Positions 7,470 through 15,768 of a stretch of DNA of 22,482 bases are shown here, one piece after another. A program made the translations under genes and the position numbers. Within the stretch, counting starts at the first letter, position 1. Each line of letters opens with the position of its first letter. The notes below the pieces were generated by a model. The model had not been told where the DNA came from. It ran no database searches and saw only the letters and a list, made by a program, of their open reading frames with translations. Where the stretch lies: positions 1 to 22,482 of the forward strand of contig JBAXRT010000037.1 in NCBI GenBank assembly GCA_037131065.1, in the 5' to 3' direction. The DNA comes from JBAXRT01 sp037131065 (lineage in GTDB: Bacteria; Bacteroidota; Bacteroidia; Bacteroidales; FEN-979).

Positions 7470-8654
7470 CTATTCACAATCATTGTACTCTTTTATCTCC
7501 TCCACCCTGCCGGATTTAGCGGAAATCGTGGCAATCAGCTCTCTCACTTTTGCCAGCTTTTCACTCTCCCCGGATGACCGGTAATGGCTGCACAGCTTTA
7601 CCAGGGAAGGCAGATAGCCAGTGTTCATCTGGGCAACCACGGCAGCGGAAGGATCAGATGCAAAGGCCACCTTCAGGTAGTCGAGCAGGTAGTCGTTTTC
7701 GAAATGGCGCCTTATCACCCCGAGATTGTCAAACTCCTTTTTCTGATAACGCATGGCCAGTCCCGAAAGGTATAAATCTTTCTGAATATCTGCATCGAGA
7801 TAATACTTTGTATCGAGTGTAAGGGCAAGATAAACAGGGCGTTTTGACTTTTCAATCACCTGTGAGAGGATGACCTTCCTCAGGGCGGAGAGGGAATCCG
7901 GGTCCTTATAATTATCAGCGTTGAACTGGATTTCGGGGATCTGCAGCTCTCCGAAGATCTTTTTCCGGTAATCCTCCTTGGCCAGCAGCGGGATGTTGAG
8001 CACTGCCACACCGGGCTTCAGCCCAAGTGCATCCTGCAACATCCATAAAGGGAAAGTGTCGTTATCGCCGGCAGTAAGGATGATGGCATCATCGTCGAGG
8101 GTCTTCAGTACATTATAGTTATAGTTCAGGATCCCGGGGGCAATGTCGTTGCTCAGGAACCATTTTTTATTGAACTCCCTGCGCTTTTCACCGTTCCTTT
8201 TCACCTCGTACCAGAGTACCACTTCGTCGAGGATCTCTGCTTTTCCCCCACTAAGTTCGTAGGCCCTGAAAAGGTCTTTTTCGTAATCGGGATAGTCGAT
8301 GGAATTGTTGTATAGCTTGATATAAATCGATTCATAGCTACCCGGCATCGCCTTTCCGGCCATGTTGACGATATCGGAGAGGTTTTTGAAATATTCACCC
8401 CGGGCTGCTTCCCAGCGGCTCCGGTCGGTAAGGCGGGCCATACGGTTTGCGGTATAGTAATAGATCCAGCCGGGACCATTGTTCGGGTCCTTGTCAAGAA
8501 CCGATTTCCAGGCCTTTGCCTGCGCCTGGTACCAATCGAACGACTGTACCTCTTTTACAATGGAGTAAACCTTTTCGGGTTGCTGGGCCGGCAGACTTCC
8601 CGGAACTAAGATCGCCGCGATGAACAGGAGGGCGGATAAGATTTGTTTTTTCAT
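7470..8654 (-). CDS. Exported protein with a DUF2723-like GDNDTFPLW motif
   Basis: The chosen start is the ATG at 8654, giving MKKQILSALLFIAAILVPGS, a good Sec signal peptide ending near PAQ (about residue 24); the in-frame ATG at 8717 would bury this signal behind 21 extra residues. The mature 370 residues have helical, TPR-like character early on (WKSVLDKDPNNGPGWIYYYT). Then comes IILTAGDNDTFPLWMLQDAL (191-210) and VAVLNIPLL, which closely resembles the soluble C-terminal part of DUF2723 membrane proteins (GDNDTFPLWYxQ...RVxNxSLL). Here no multi-pass membrane domain is attached. It is the first gene of the operon with the sigma and anti-sigma genes, so it might act in the same envelope-sensing route. 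Enzymatic role unknown. Confidence 0.6.
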   Translation of the reverse strand: MKKQILSALLFIAAILVPGSLPAQQPEKVYSIVKEVQSFDWYQAQAKAWKSVLDKDPNNGPGWIYYYTANRMARLTDRSRWEAARGEYFKNLSDIVNMAGKAMPGSYESIYIKLYNNSIDYPDYEKDLFRAYELSGGKAEILDEVVLWYEVKRNGEKRREFNKKWFLSNDIAPGILNYNYNVLKTLDDDAIILTAGDNDTFPLWMLQDALGLKPGVAVLNIPLLAKEDYRKKIFGELQIPEIQFNADNYKDPDSLSALRKVILSQVIEKSKRPVYLALTLDTKYYLDADIQKDLYLSGLAMRYQKKEFDNLGVIRRHFENDYLLDYLKVAFASDPSAAVVAQMNTGYLPSLVKLCSHYRSSGESEKLAKVRELIATISAKSGRVEEIKEYNDCE

Positions 8655-8759
8655 AATGATCAGGATTTTTATTGATTTGATATAACAGGAATACACCCCA
8701 ATCAAGAAAAGGTTCAAAGAGAAGGAAATTATATGTATCAGGCGCGAGTCCTGCTGGTT

Positions 8760-9833
8760 CTATCTGGTAATGGTGAAGGTGTCGAACACTTCGTATCGCC
8801 CTACATATCCTTTATAGCTGTTAACCGTGATGGAGTTGCCGTTGATGTCGATCACGCTGTAGTAATAGGTCTTGGGGTTGTTGTAAACGTTCCAGGCGGC
8901 TTTGATGGCGGGATCTATGTTCCCGGCATCGGGGCCGGCGCCGCATGTACCGTTGAGCAACTGCACAACATTGTTCTTCCACTTGGGGGTGGGCGGTGAA
9001 GTCGGCGGATTCGGAGTGATGGTACTGTCGATTGCCCTGCGGGAAAACAGGTGCGAATGTCCGCAGGCGTAAATAGCGAACTTGTTGCTGTCAAGGAAGG
9101 ACCAGAGCCTGGTAAAGGTCTGGTTCGCAGCCGAGGGTTCCTGGGGGTCGTCGGAGACGTAGTAGTAAGGGGTATGGATGAACAGGAACTTATGGGTTGC
9201 CTTGGATTTGGCCACCAGGGACCTTAACCATGTCATCTGTGCTCCGTCGATGTTGCCTCCCAGGTTTAAGGGGATGGAATCATGGGTCAGGTAGTAGGCG
9301 TCGAGTACCACGAACAGGGAGTTGCCTAACTGGGAGGTGAAAGAGTACGCGAGGTTTTCGTAGCCGGCCGGACCGTTGGAGGGGTTCTCCGGAAAGGCGG
9401 TCTGGAACGCCTGCTGGTTGCCGATCATGAATCCGGAATCAGAGTGCTGGTAATAGAGCTCATGATTGCCGATGGCAGTGTACAAGGGGATTCCCTTGCT
9501 CGTGAGGGGCTCGAACAACTCTTTCCATGCTTCAAAGGTATAGTTTGGTTTGATATACCCCCGGTATGACATATCCCCTCCAAACACGATGAAGGAGGGT
9601 TTGAGAGGCAGGCTGTCGATGTTGCTGATAATGGCCCTGAGTACCGTGTCGTTCACAGGATGCTTGAGGGTGTCACCCCGGCTGTCGGCCAGGAAGACGA
9701 AACGAACCGTTTCATCCATTGTAACTGGTCCGTCCGGCGGGTCCGACTTGCTGGTTTTGCAGCCAACAAGCATGGAAATTGTAACAAGCAGGCAGGTCAG
9801 GGCGATGATGTTGATCTTTGATTTTTCAGACAT
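8760..9833 (-). CDS. Calcineurin-like metallophosphoesterase lipoprotein
   Basis: The N-terminus is a lipoprotein signal ending MLVGC (Cys25). The metallophosphoesterase motifs appear in order: FLADSRGD with Asp50, GGDMSY with Asp87, GNHE at 122-125, HTP with His220, and GHSH with His259 and His261. Together they give the two-metal site of PF00149 enzymes. The first motif is D-S-R rather than the canonical D-x-H, a variant seen in part of the family. The catalytic domain spans roughly 43-265; the remaining 90 residues are beta-rich. At 357 residues it is a normal single-domain size. A strong AGGAGA ribosome site lies 6 bases before the ATG at 9833. Probably a periplasmic or surface phosphatase or phosphodiesterase; substrate unknown. 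Confidence 0.87.
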   Translation of the reverse strand: MSEKSKINIIALTCLLVTISMLVGCKTSKSDPPDGPVTMDETVRFVFLADSRGDTLKHPVNDTVLRAIISNIDSLPLKPSFIVFGGDMSYRGYIKPNYTFEAWKELFEPLTSKGIPLYTAIGNHELYYQHSDSGFMIGNQQAFQTAFPENPSNGPAGYENLAYSFTSQLGNSLFVVLDAYYLTHDSIPLNLGGNIDGAQMTWLRSLVAKSKATHKFLFIHTPYYYVSDDPQEPSAANQTFTRLWSFLDSNKFAIYACGHSHLFSRRAIDSTITPNPPTSPPTPKWKNNVVQLLNGTCGAGPDAGNIDPAIKAAWNVYNNPKTYYYSVIDINGNSITVNSYKGYVGRYEVFDTFTITR

Positions 9834-9919
9834 GGCGTTTCTCCTTTACTTGGAAAGAATTTTTTTCATGGATTTGCATTTCAAAAATAAGTAATAAAAC
9901 CGGCTGCTTGCTCATTTTA

Positions 9920-9956
9920 AAATTTTCAAATCTCCAAATCTTCAAATTTTCAAATC
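9920..9956. repeat. Octamer tandem repeat, 4.6 copies
   Basis: Units in order: AAATTTTC (9920-9927), AAATCTCC (9928-9935), AAATCTTC (9936-9943), AAATTTTC (9944-9951), then a partial AAATC (9952-9956). The period is exactly 8, with one to three changes between copies. AAATTTTC-type filler repeats occur between genes in several Bacteroidota genomes, as I recall. Too short-period and irregular to be a CRISPR array. Confidence 0.75.
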
Positions 9957-9966
9957 ACCTCCTCAC

Positions 9967-9998
9967 CACTGACCGCAATATATTGCGGGCCCACAGTG
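9967..9998. promoter_or_regulatory. Palindrome in divergent spacer, candidate operator or hairpin
   Basis: CCGCAATATATTGCGG (9973-9988) is a perfect 16-bp palindrome. It is flanked by CACTG (9967-9971) and its inverse CAGTG (9994-9998), so a longer interrupted stem is possible. It lies 134 bp or more upstream of the metallophosphoesterase start and about 235 bp upstream of the orphan ORF, in neither gene's terminator position. A regulator site or a mobile repeat remnant would both fit. Confidence 0.4.
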
Positions 9999-10231
9999 AT
10001 CTGGAAGTAAAAAAACTCCTCGCAACCTTTCATTCCCGGCCTGCTGAAAAATGAGTTCAACCTGGTTAGTCTTCTGCATGGGTAGTCAGTTCGCCGAAAA
10101 GGATAATGTGTGAATGATGTAACTTATTCCTGAAATTGTGCAACGTTTTTATTAGTGATTGGGCTTACCTTTATCCTCTATGTTAGCAGATTAAATTGAT
10201 TAGATCTGATGACAACCCAAATTCATGTTTT

Positions 10232-11038
10232 ATGTCGATCCTAGATAGTTTTTTTTCACATCCGGTTGAGCGTCCGCTCAGGAATTTGCTTTTTGAAAAA
10301 GCTAAGCAAAGGTATATTGCAGAAGGGAAATCCCTGCCTGAGGATATTAAACTGTGGCCAAAAGAAGCCAGGAGATCAGTGGATGAATATGCCAAAGAAT
10401 TTTTTTCTGAAGAACGGAAAAAGATCGATGGCGCAAAAAAGGCACTCAACCAGGTAATGCCAAATCTGATGATCGATGCGTTGAAAGTTACCTTCTCTGA
10501 GACCCACTCCTTGTGGTATGCCACTGAAAAGGTCACGTTTTCGGACTTTCCGTTAATCCACAATGTTTTGACGGTTCCGATGGATGCGATCAGGCATAAA
10601 CTTCAGCAGCCATTATTTGGAGTGCTTTCATCTGATAACGCACCCATTGAATTTAAAAACTTCCTTCCTGAAACCAAATCAGCCATAGCGATATGCTCAA
10701 TTGACAGGTTATTTGATGATTCAGTAAAAAAAATGCATGATGACAACGTCTCTTTTGAGATCAATAAATTGTTTGCCCCGGTGATCATTGTTGATATGAT
10801 TAAAGATGATTTCTATTATACAGATAACCTGGATTACGTCTCAAGGCTGAATATGCTTGTGGTTTCAGAGTATTATTTTAACAAATCCGGGGCCGAAAGA
10901 GAAAACGAAAGAAAGAAGAGGAAAATCCGAAGAAGCTGGAGAATATGGAAAAAGGGGAATACCCGTCCGAATAAAAGAAGATTCATTACCGGACCATGGA
11001 ACCTCCCCGAGGGCACCATTCAGATAAAGAAAGCATAA
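10232..11038 (+). CDS. AT-rich orphan ORF, no recognised family
   Basis: I recognise no family. The chosen start is ATG 10232 (268 residues); a TTG at 10196 would add 12 residues. The sequence looks like a soluble, mostly helical protein with no signal peptide or membrane segment. The first third is charged and helical (LRNLLFEKAKQRYIAEGKSL, then EARRSVDEYAKEFF); a mixed middle has FKNFLPETKSAIAICSIDRL. The C-terminal 50 residues are strongly basic (ENERKKRKIRRSWRIWKKG), which would suit nucleic-acid or ribosome contact. Base composition is visibly richer in A+T than the flanking genes, and it stands alone beside repeats, both consistent with horizontal arrival. The long intact frame supports a real gene. 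Function cannot be assigned. Confidence 0.6.
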   Translation: MSILDSFFSHPVERPLRNLLFEKAKQRYIAEGKSLPEDIKLWPKEARRSVDEYAKEFFSEERKKIDGAKKALNQVMPNLMIDALKVTFSETHSLWYATEKVTFSDFPLIHNVLTVPMDAIRHKLQQPLFGVLSSDNAPIEFKNFLPETKSAIAICSIDRLFDDSVKKMHDDNVSFEINKLFAPVIIVDMIKDDFYYTDNLDYVSRLNMLVVSEYYFNKSGAERENERKKRKIRRSWRIWKKGNTRPNKRRFITGPWNLPEGTIQIKKA

Positions 11039-11059
11039 AGTTTAAAATATTCCAAATGA

Positions 11060-11164
11060 CTAAAAACGGGAATCCAATTCCTGCACTACCCTGATGTAAT
11101 TCTTGACCGGGATAATATAGGTTCGAATAAGACCGGCCATGTTGCCATGTCGCTTGTCACGCCC
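11060..11164 (-). other. 34-codon open extension after the acetyltransferase stop
   Basis: Directly after the TGA stop of the acetyltransferase, the same frame continues for 34 sense codons to a TAG at 11060-11062. It reads GRDKRHGN, then MAGLIRTYIIPVKNYIRV, then VQELDSRF. The composition looks protein-like. It could be a coding remnant, a fragment of a spread repeat, or chance; readthrough is not implied. Confidence 0.2.
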
Positions 11165-11659
11165 TCATAGCTCCAGCTCAAAAAACAACGCCCCCGGATC
11201 GGGATTTTCCCGGTAGGGTTCGATGGGTTTGAAACCGTTTCCCTGGTATAATTTAATGGCTGATTTCATCGTGCTGATCGTGTCAAGGCGGATCTTCTCA
11301 TAGTTCAGCTCGCGGGCAAGGTCGATGGAAAGATACAGCAGGCGCTCACCAAGACCCTGGCCCCGGTGGGCCTCCCGGATGTACATCCGCTTCAGCTCTG
11401 CGATCCCGTCACCGAACTTACGGATCCCGGCACATCCCACAAATTCACCGGTGCCAACATCTTTTACCAGGAAGATTCCGCCAGGAGGTTCATGGTACAT
11501 GATATGAAGTTCAGCAAGTTCAGCATCAAAGTTCTGGAAGCAGAGGTTGAAGTTCAGGGTCTTCGCATATTCAATGAAAAGCTCCCGCGCAGCGACATAT
11601 TCATTTTCGGTGGTCGCCTTTATTAACTGATAACTGAAAACTTGATTCTCAGCGGTCAT
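11165..11659 (-). CDS. GNAT family N-acetyltransferase
   Basis: The 164-residue protein is a single GNAT domain, which moves an acetyl group from acetyl-CoA to an amine. Strand-turn features are visible: GIFLVKDVGTGEFVGCAGIR (61-80), ELKRMYIREAHRGQGLGERL with the acetyl-CoA pyrophosphate-binding signature R99-G-Q-G-L-G104, then YEKIRLDTISTMKSAIKLYQ and NGF, the usual end of the fold. Length is typical. It is cytoplasmic with no signal. Start ATG at 11659; it is 42 bp from the next minus-strand gene and may share its transcript. The acceptor substrate cannot be read from sequence. Confidence 0.88.
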   Translation of the reverse strand: MTAENQVFSYQLIKATTENEYVAARELFIEYAKTLNFNLCFQNFDAELAELHIMYHEPPGGIFLVKDVGTGEFVGCAGIRKFGDGIAELKRMYIREAHRGQGLGERLLYLSIDLARELNYEKIRLDTISTMKSAIKLYQGNGFKPIEPYRENPDPGALFFELEL

Positions 11660-11701
11660 TTACGGCTTTCGATAATGCTTTAAAGGAAAAATATCATTTG
11701 G

Positions 11702-12796
11702 TCATTTTGTGATATCGAGTATCGTTTGCCGGGTCCCAAACATCGATATGCGGCTGATGTCCTTTGATGAAAAATCCAGGTAGCGGAGGTCGATCTTGCG
11801 GAGCGTGGGGTCCTCGTATGTCTTGAAATAGAAAATCATGTTTGTGATATCACGGAAGGTGACCCACTGTGTGGATTCGGAGGAGACGACATTCCCTTTC
11901 TGATCCTTATCGACAATGATCCCGAATGGGATGGTAAAGGTGTTGATCACATGCTGGCAAAGATTCAGATTACCGGCAGCATCCGCCTGGGGGGTGACGA
12001 ACTTTTCAAACATGGCCAGCCGCACAAAACGGCTTGGCGGCGTGTAATCGCCCGGCAGGCCAAACATCCCGTCGCCGTGACCGGTCGGGTTAAAGGAAAA
12101 TCCGCCTGCTTTCAGCGGGATCGGATTGGTATTCTCCATACCGATATACTGTCGGAGGTTCGTATACTGCCATGGCAGTGAGGGGGAGTTGGTCATGATG
12201 CCAAGAGGGTTGTCGTAAATGTTGCAGATTCCTTTGTCGTATTCAACGACAATACAACCGCCCTGGTTGTCGTAAACAATAAAATGCACTGTAAGCGCCC
12301 CTTTCATTTTTGAGGGATCGGAATAGGCGAACACCTTTATATTCCGGGTTGCAGCCCGGACCTCATCAACAGTGGAAAAATTTCCCAGCACCCAGTCGGG
12401 ATACAGGGCCTGGGCAAGCGCCATGCTGCTGTCGGCCGGAGCAACAGTCTGGTACTGCATATCGCTCTCATACCAGAGCTCACTGATGGAGAGCCCTTTT
12501 TCGTTCATCCCGTCGCTCACTCCGAAATCCATCCCCATGCTGGCAACTCCCACATATCCGTATTTCGATAACCACTTCACTCCATATTTGCTTACCGGCG
12601 ACGGGCTTGCCATCTGGCGGTTACGCGGAACCAAGATCAGGTCGTACTTCAGATCAACACCGAACTCCATGGAACGGGCAATGGTAATGTTGCCGTCTTT
12701 CGCTTTCATCCGGAAGACGGTACAGGATTGAAGATCGGAAAAACTGCTCAGCATCACCAGGCCGATGATGACAAAGAAAAAGGTTATTTTTTTCAT
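11702..12796 (-). CDS. Choloylglycine hydrolase-family linear amide hydrolase, exported
   Basis: An N-terminal-nucleophile hydrolase of the penicillin V acylase/bile salt hydrolase family (PF02275), which cleaves linear amide bonds. The first 24 residues form a signal peptide ending LQS; removal would expose Cys25, the catalytic nucleophile, in SCTVFR. Other family positions are visible: Arg41 in ARSMEF (the Arg18 position of bile salt hydrolase), Glu44 where Gram-positive enzymes have Asp21, Asn98 in GMNEKGL, Asn203 in MTNSP, and Arg256 in PPSRFVRL. At 364 residues it matches the Gram-negative branch. Likely periplasmic. Possible substrates in that branch are penicillin V-like amides, bile salts and acyl-homoserine lactones; nothing here decides between them. 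It stands 54 bp downstream of the propeller-protein gene. Confidence 0.85.
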   Translation of the reverse strand: MKKITFFFVIIGLVMLSSFSDLQSCTVFRMKAKDGNITIARSMEFGVDLKYDLILVPRNRQMASPSPVSKYGVKWLSKYGYVGVASMGMDFGVSDGMNEKGLSISELWYESDMQYQTVAPADSSMALAQALYPDWVLGNFSTVDEVRAATRNIKVFAYSDPSKMKGALTVHFIVYDNQGGCIVVEYDKGICNIYDNPLGIMTNSPSLPWQYTNLRQYIGMENTNPIPLKAGGFSFNPTGHGDGMFGLPGDYTPPSRFVRLAMFEKFVTPQADAAGNLNLCQHVINTFTIPFGIIVDKDQKGNVVSSESTQWVTFRDITNMIFYFKTYEDPTLRKIDLRYLDFSSKDISRISMFGTRQTILDITK

Positions 12797-12850
12797 GGTT
12801 GAATTATCAATGTATATTGAAGAACTTTTGTTTCACTTTAAAGAGAAAAC

Positions 12851-15676
12851 CTAGATCACTACAATTTTCCTTGTGATCTCTGCAGCTTCCGATTTGATCC
12901 GCAGGTAATAGACTCCTGCAGGAACCCCTTTTACATTTAACGGGATGACCTGCTTCCCGGCTCCGCACTTTTCACGGAAGATCGTTCCCAGCTCATGACC
13001 TGCGTTGTTCATCAGACTGATCTCGATACTCCCGGCATCCGCAAGGTCAAGAGGAAGGCTGACAAGGTTACGGGCAGGAACAGGGTATGGAGAACCCACC
13101 TGAAGATTTGTATACTCCTGTTCGCCGATGCCTGCCGTTGACTTATAATAAGTACTGTAAACCCCGTTGCCATGGGTTGCCACGGCAATGAAGCCATCAG
13201 TCTGCCGGGTATCGATCATATCAACGAGCACATTTCCAATGGTGGAGGGTCCCTCCTGCATCCAAACGGTGGAATCCCCCTTCAGCTCTGTGGTGGAAAA
13301 GAGCCCGACGGAGGTCCCGATGAAGATGACCTTTTCCCCTTTGTAAGTCAGCACCTCCGACCACCTGACCGAAGGCCCTGACCCGGAGCCGTCGAGGTGC
13401 TCCTCGAGATTACCGCCTACCGCTGTCCACGTCGATCCCCCGTCATTGCTGTGAAACAGGCTCTGAACGCCGTAATTAGAGAAGACTACCATGATGTTGT
13501 CGGCATTCAGGGGATTTGCATCGATACAGGCAACAAAGGCGTTAGCGGGGAAATTTGACCCGGTAATATCCACCGGGACCGGGTTCCCGGTATTGGCATT
13601 GTCTAGCCTGTAAACCTTTCCGAGGCTCGTGCCGTAGTAAAGCCTGTTGGCAGGGTTGACCGAAACGGAGATGGCGCTGATCTGTGAGGCATTCCCCACA
13701 TCGACATTGCTGAGGTGGTTCCAGCCTGCGTTCCGGAGACCTGTATCGAAGGCTGCCGCCTTCATGTTGTCCTTTCTCCATATGCTCGCCACGGTAGGGA
13801 GGTAGAAAGTTTCATTGTTTTTCTGGTCGAGGGCAAAGTTCTGGTAGAATGGAAAAAGGGCGTTGGAGCCCATAACAGGATCATAGTATTTCAGCAGGGT
13901 ATCGGGGAGTTGCGAATAAATGTTTTTCGTATGCATATCCTGGTCGAACTGCGACGTCCAGATATTTCCGCTGTAGGCTGATATCACACAGAACTCCCAT
14001 GCAGAGGCTACTGCAGTCGCAAAACCATCGTAACAGATATCGATGTTGAACCAGAACTCCCCGGGATTATCGGTAACGGTGTAGTACCAGTTGTTATCCT
14101 GAAGTCCTCCAAGGATCCAGTCTTCCCCCTGGGAACTGTGGTCGATGGCTACAGAGTAGAACTGGGTGGTAGTAAGCTTTCCGTTCTGGCGATCCCAGTA
14201 AATATGAGCGCTGTCGGCCATGCAATCCTTGGTGCGGTAAACCCCGCCGTCGTTGGCCATGAACATCGTCTTTGAATCGGAGGGAAGAAATACGATGCCG
14301 TGCTGGTCGGGATGGATCTGGTGAAGAGAGTCCATATCGTATGGAGAACCACCCAGGAAGGCAGTCTGCAGGCTGTCGGCAAACCCGTTGTCGGAACGGT
14401 AGAGGCACATCCCGCCCAGGAAAACCACATCCTCATCATCGGGCTTTACCCCCATGGTGAAACAGTAGCCGCCGTAAACGACCAGGGAGAAAGGCCAGGT
14501 GTTGATGCTGCCGTCCCCGTGGCCCGGGATTCCCATGGTCCTGTTCTGCCAAACGGCAGAGTCGGCCAGAGGGCTCCAGGTCATCTTCCAGAAGGTGTTC
14601 ACGGAGTTGGTGTAACCATTGAAAGGATTGAGGTCGGGTGATTGTGACTCGGTGAAGACATATACGACATTCTCGTTTGAGGGAGCAACGGCAAGACGTG
14701 TTACGCGGTTGTCGGTCGGGAACCCCTTCGGGGTGATCTCCTCCCATGATGTTCCATTGGCGGAACGCCAGATCCCCTTCTTGCCCGGTGGCTCGATGGA
14801 CCAGCCATAGCCGCTGAGCGCGGCATAGAGGATGCCATCTGAGGTCACGGCAAGGTCGGTGCAGTAGGATTTATTCACCAGGTCCCCCAATACGACTTGC
14901 CAGTTCTCCCCGCCGTCCTCCGATCGCATGATTGCGCCGTAGCATGCGGCATAGACTATGTCCTTATCTGTGGTAACGGGATCGGTGAGGATGCGCCAGG
15001 TTCCCTGGAAGACATCTTTCAGGACTCCCAGTTCGCCACCCTGTGTTGATGCGAGAGGCTGCCAGGTGGCTCCATTATCGGTCGATTTGAAGATCCCGTT
15101 TCCGATGCCTACCGTGCGCACACTGGTGCTGACGTTACGGTTGGTGGTGCTGAGCAGCTCTCCGGTGCCGTAATACCAGATATTATGCTTCCCGGGCCGG
15201 CGGTCCTGTACGATACAGGTGGCACTCTGTTCATCGTCGGGGGCGGTAACCTTATGCCAGAGTCCTCCGCCGTTGTTCGATTCCCACATCCCGCCCGAGG
15301 CGCTTCCCGCAAGGATATGATCTTCGTTGTCGATGTCGATGGCTATGCAAAGCATGCGGCCGCCAATGTTAGCCGGACCGCGCCAGTCCCACGTCTGGCC
15401 CGCCATCAGCTTTTTCACAGGGAGGTCCGAGGCAAAGGCAAGCTCACGAGACCGGATATCGGAAGGAATCGTACCTGTTTTCGGGTCGCGGAGCATATTG
15501 AACTGGTGCTCGACCTGCAAGGGGAGCAACATGGCGCCGGGAAGTTTTTTCCTTTCCCGGGATATCTCTTTTTTTACTGATGATACGGGAGTACTGCCCG
15601 GTTTGTGGGCAATGAAATACCATACTGCGGCCCCGGCAATGAACGGGACAAGCAGCAAAAGACCGGCTTTTTTCAT
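12851..15676 (-). CDS. Secreted beta-propeller (BNR/sortilin-like) protein with T9SS sorting domain
   Basis: The 941-residue protein starts with a signal or membrane segment (MKKAGLLLLVPFIAGAAVWY). The body has many Asp-box-like propeller motifs, such as SNNGGGLW (133-140), STDNGATW (198-205) and SEDGGENW (252-259), and SNDGGSTW late in the chain; these repeats are typical of sialidase- and sortilin-like propellers. Residues about 860-941 are a T9SS type A sorting domain (VGSPYPVPARN, then GVYYLRI, then RKIVVI), so it is probably carried to the cell surface. No sialidase FRIP motif or catalytic set was found, so binding or structure is likelier than hydrolysis. It is 92 bp downstream of the radical SAM gene on the same strand; shared transcription is possible but not shown. 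Confidence 0.82.
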   Translation of the reverse strand: MKKAGLLLLVPFIAGAAVWYFIAHKPGSTPVSSVKKEISRERKKLPGAMLLPLQVEHQFNMLRDPKTGTIPSDIRSRELAFASDLPVKKLMAGQTWDWRGPANIGGRMLCIAIDIDNEDHILAGSASGGMWESNNGGGLWHKVTAPDDEQSATCIVQDRRPGKHNIWYYGTGELLSTTNRNVSTSVRTVGIGNGIFKSTDNGATWQPLASTQGGELGVLKDVFQGTWRILTDPVTTDKDIVYAACYGAIMRSEDGGENWQVVLGDLVNKSYCTDLAVTSDGILYAALSGYGWSIEPPGKKGIWRSANGTSWEEITPKGFPTDNRVTRLAVAPSNENVVYVFTESQSPDLNPFNGYTNSVNTFWKMTWSPLADSAVWQNRTMGIPGHGDGSINTWPFSLVVYGGYCFTMGVKPDDEDVVFLGGMCLYRSDNGFADSLQTAFLGGSPYDMDSLHQIHPDQHGIVFLPSDSKTMFMANDGGVYRTKDCMADSAHIYWDRQNGKLTTTQFYSVAIDHSSQGEDWILGGLQDNNWYYTVTDNPGEFWFNIDICYDGFATAVASAWEFCVISAYSGNIWTSQFDQDMHTKNIYSQLPDTLLKYYDPVMGSNALFPFYQNFALDQKNNETFYLPTVASIWRKDNMKAAAFDTGLRNAGWNHLSNVDVGNASQISAISVSVNPANRLYYGTSLGKVYRLDNANTGNPVPVDITGSNFPANAFVACIDANPLNADNIMVVFSNYGVQSLFHSNDGGSTWTAVGGNLEEHLDGSGSGPSVRWSEVLTYKGEKVIFIGTSVGLFSTTELKGDSTVWMQEGPSTIGNVLVDMIDTRQTDGFIAVATHGNGVYSTYYKSTAGIGEQEYTNLQVGSPYPVPARNLVSLPLDLADAGSIEISLMNNAGHELGTIFREKCGAGKQVIPLNVKGVPAGVYYLRIKSEAAEITRKIVVI

Positions 15677-15768
15677 TTTAAAGGGTTAAGGATAAAACAA
15701 ATATACGATATCAATTCAGGAAAATCAATGATATAAAGAGGATCCCCATACGTTAAAAGAATTTTTCG

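Larger units (their letters stand above)
9834..10231. other. Divergent 398-bp spacer, no gene seen
   Basis: The spacer separates the divergently transcribed metallophosphoesterase and AT-rich orphan genes. It contains an octamer tandem repeat and a 16-bp perfect palindrome, listed separately. No other start or coding pattern is convincing. TACCTTTA near 10165 resembles the Bacteroidota -7 element TAnnTTTG with one mismatch, but no correctly spaced TTTG lies upstream of it. Confidence 0.6.

Noticed and set aside
8655..8717. Start at 8717 for the exported DUF2723-like protein
   Set aside because: It would put 21 residues before a clear Sec signal peptide that begins at the ATG at 8654.
9920..9956. 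CRISPR array
   Set aside because: The repeats are 8 bases with no spacers, and no cas genes are nearby.
13542..15312. Several opposite-strand and alternative-frame ORFs inside the propeller gene
   Set aside because: They lie wholly inside a long well-supported gene and have low-complexity, Arg/Pro-rich composition typical of shadow frames.
12851..15676. Sialidase
   Set aside because: Asp-box-type motifs are present, but no FRIP motif or catalytic Arg/Tyr/Glu set was found; Asp boxes also occur in non-enzymatic propellers.
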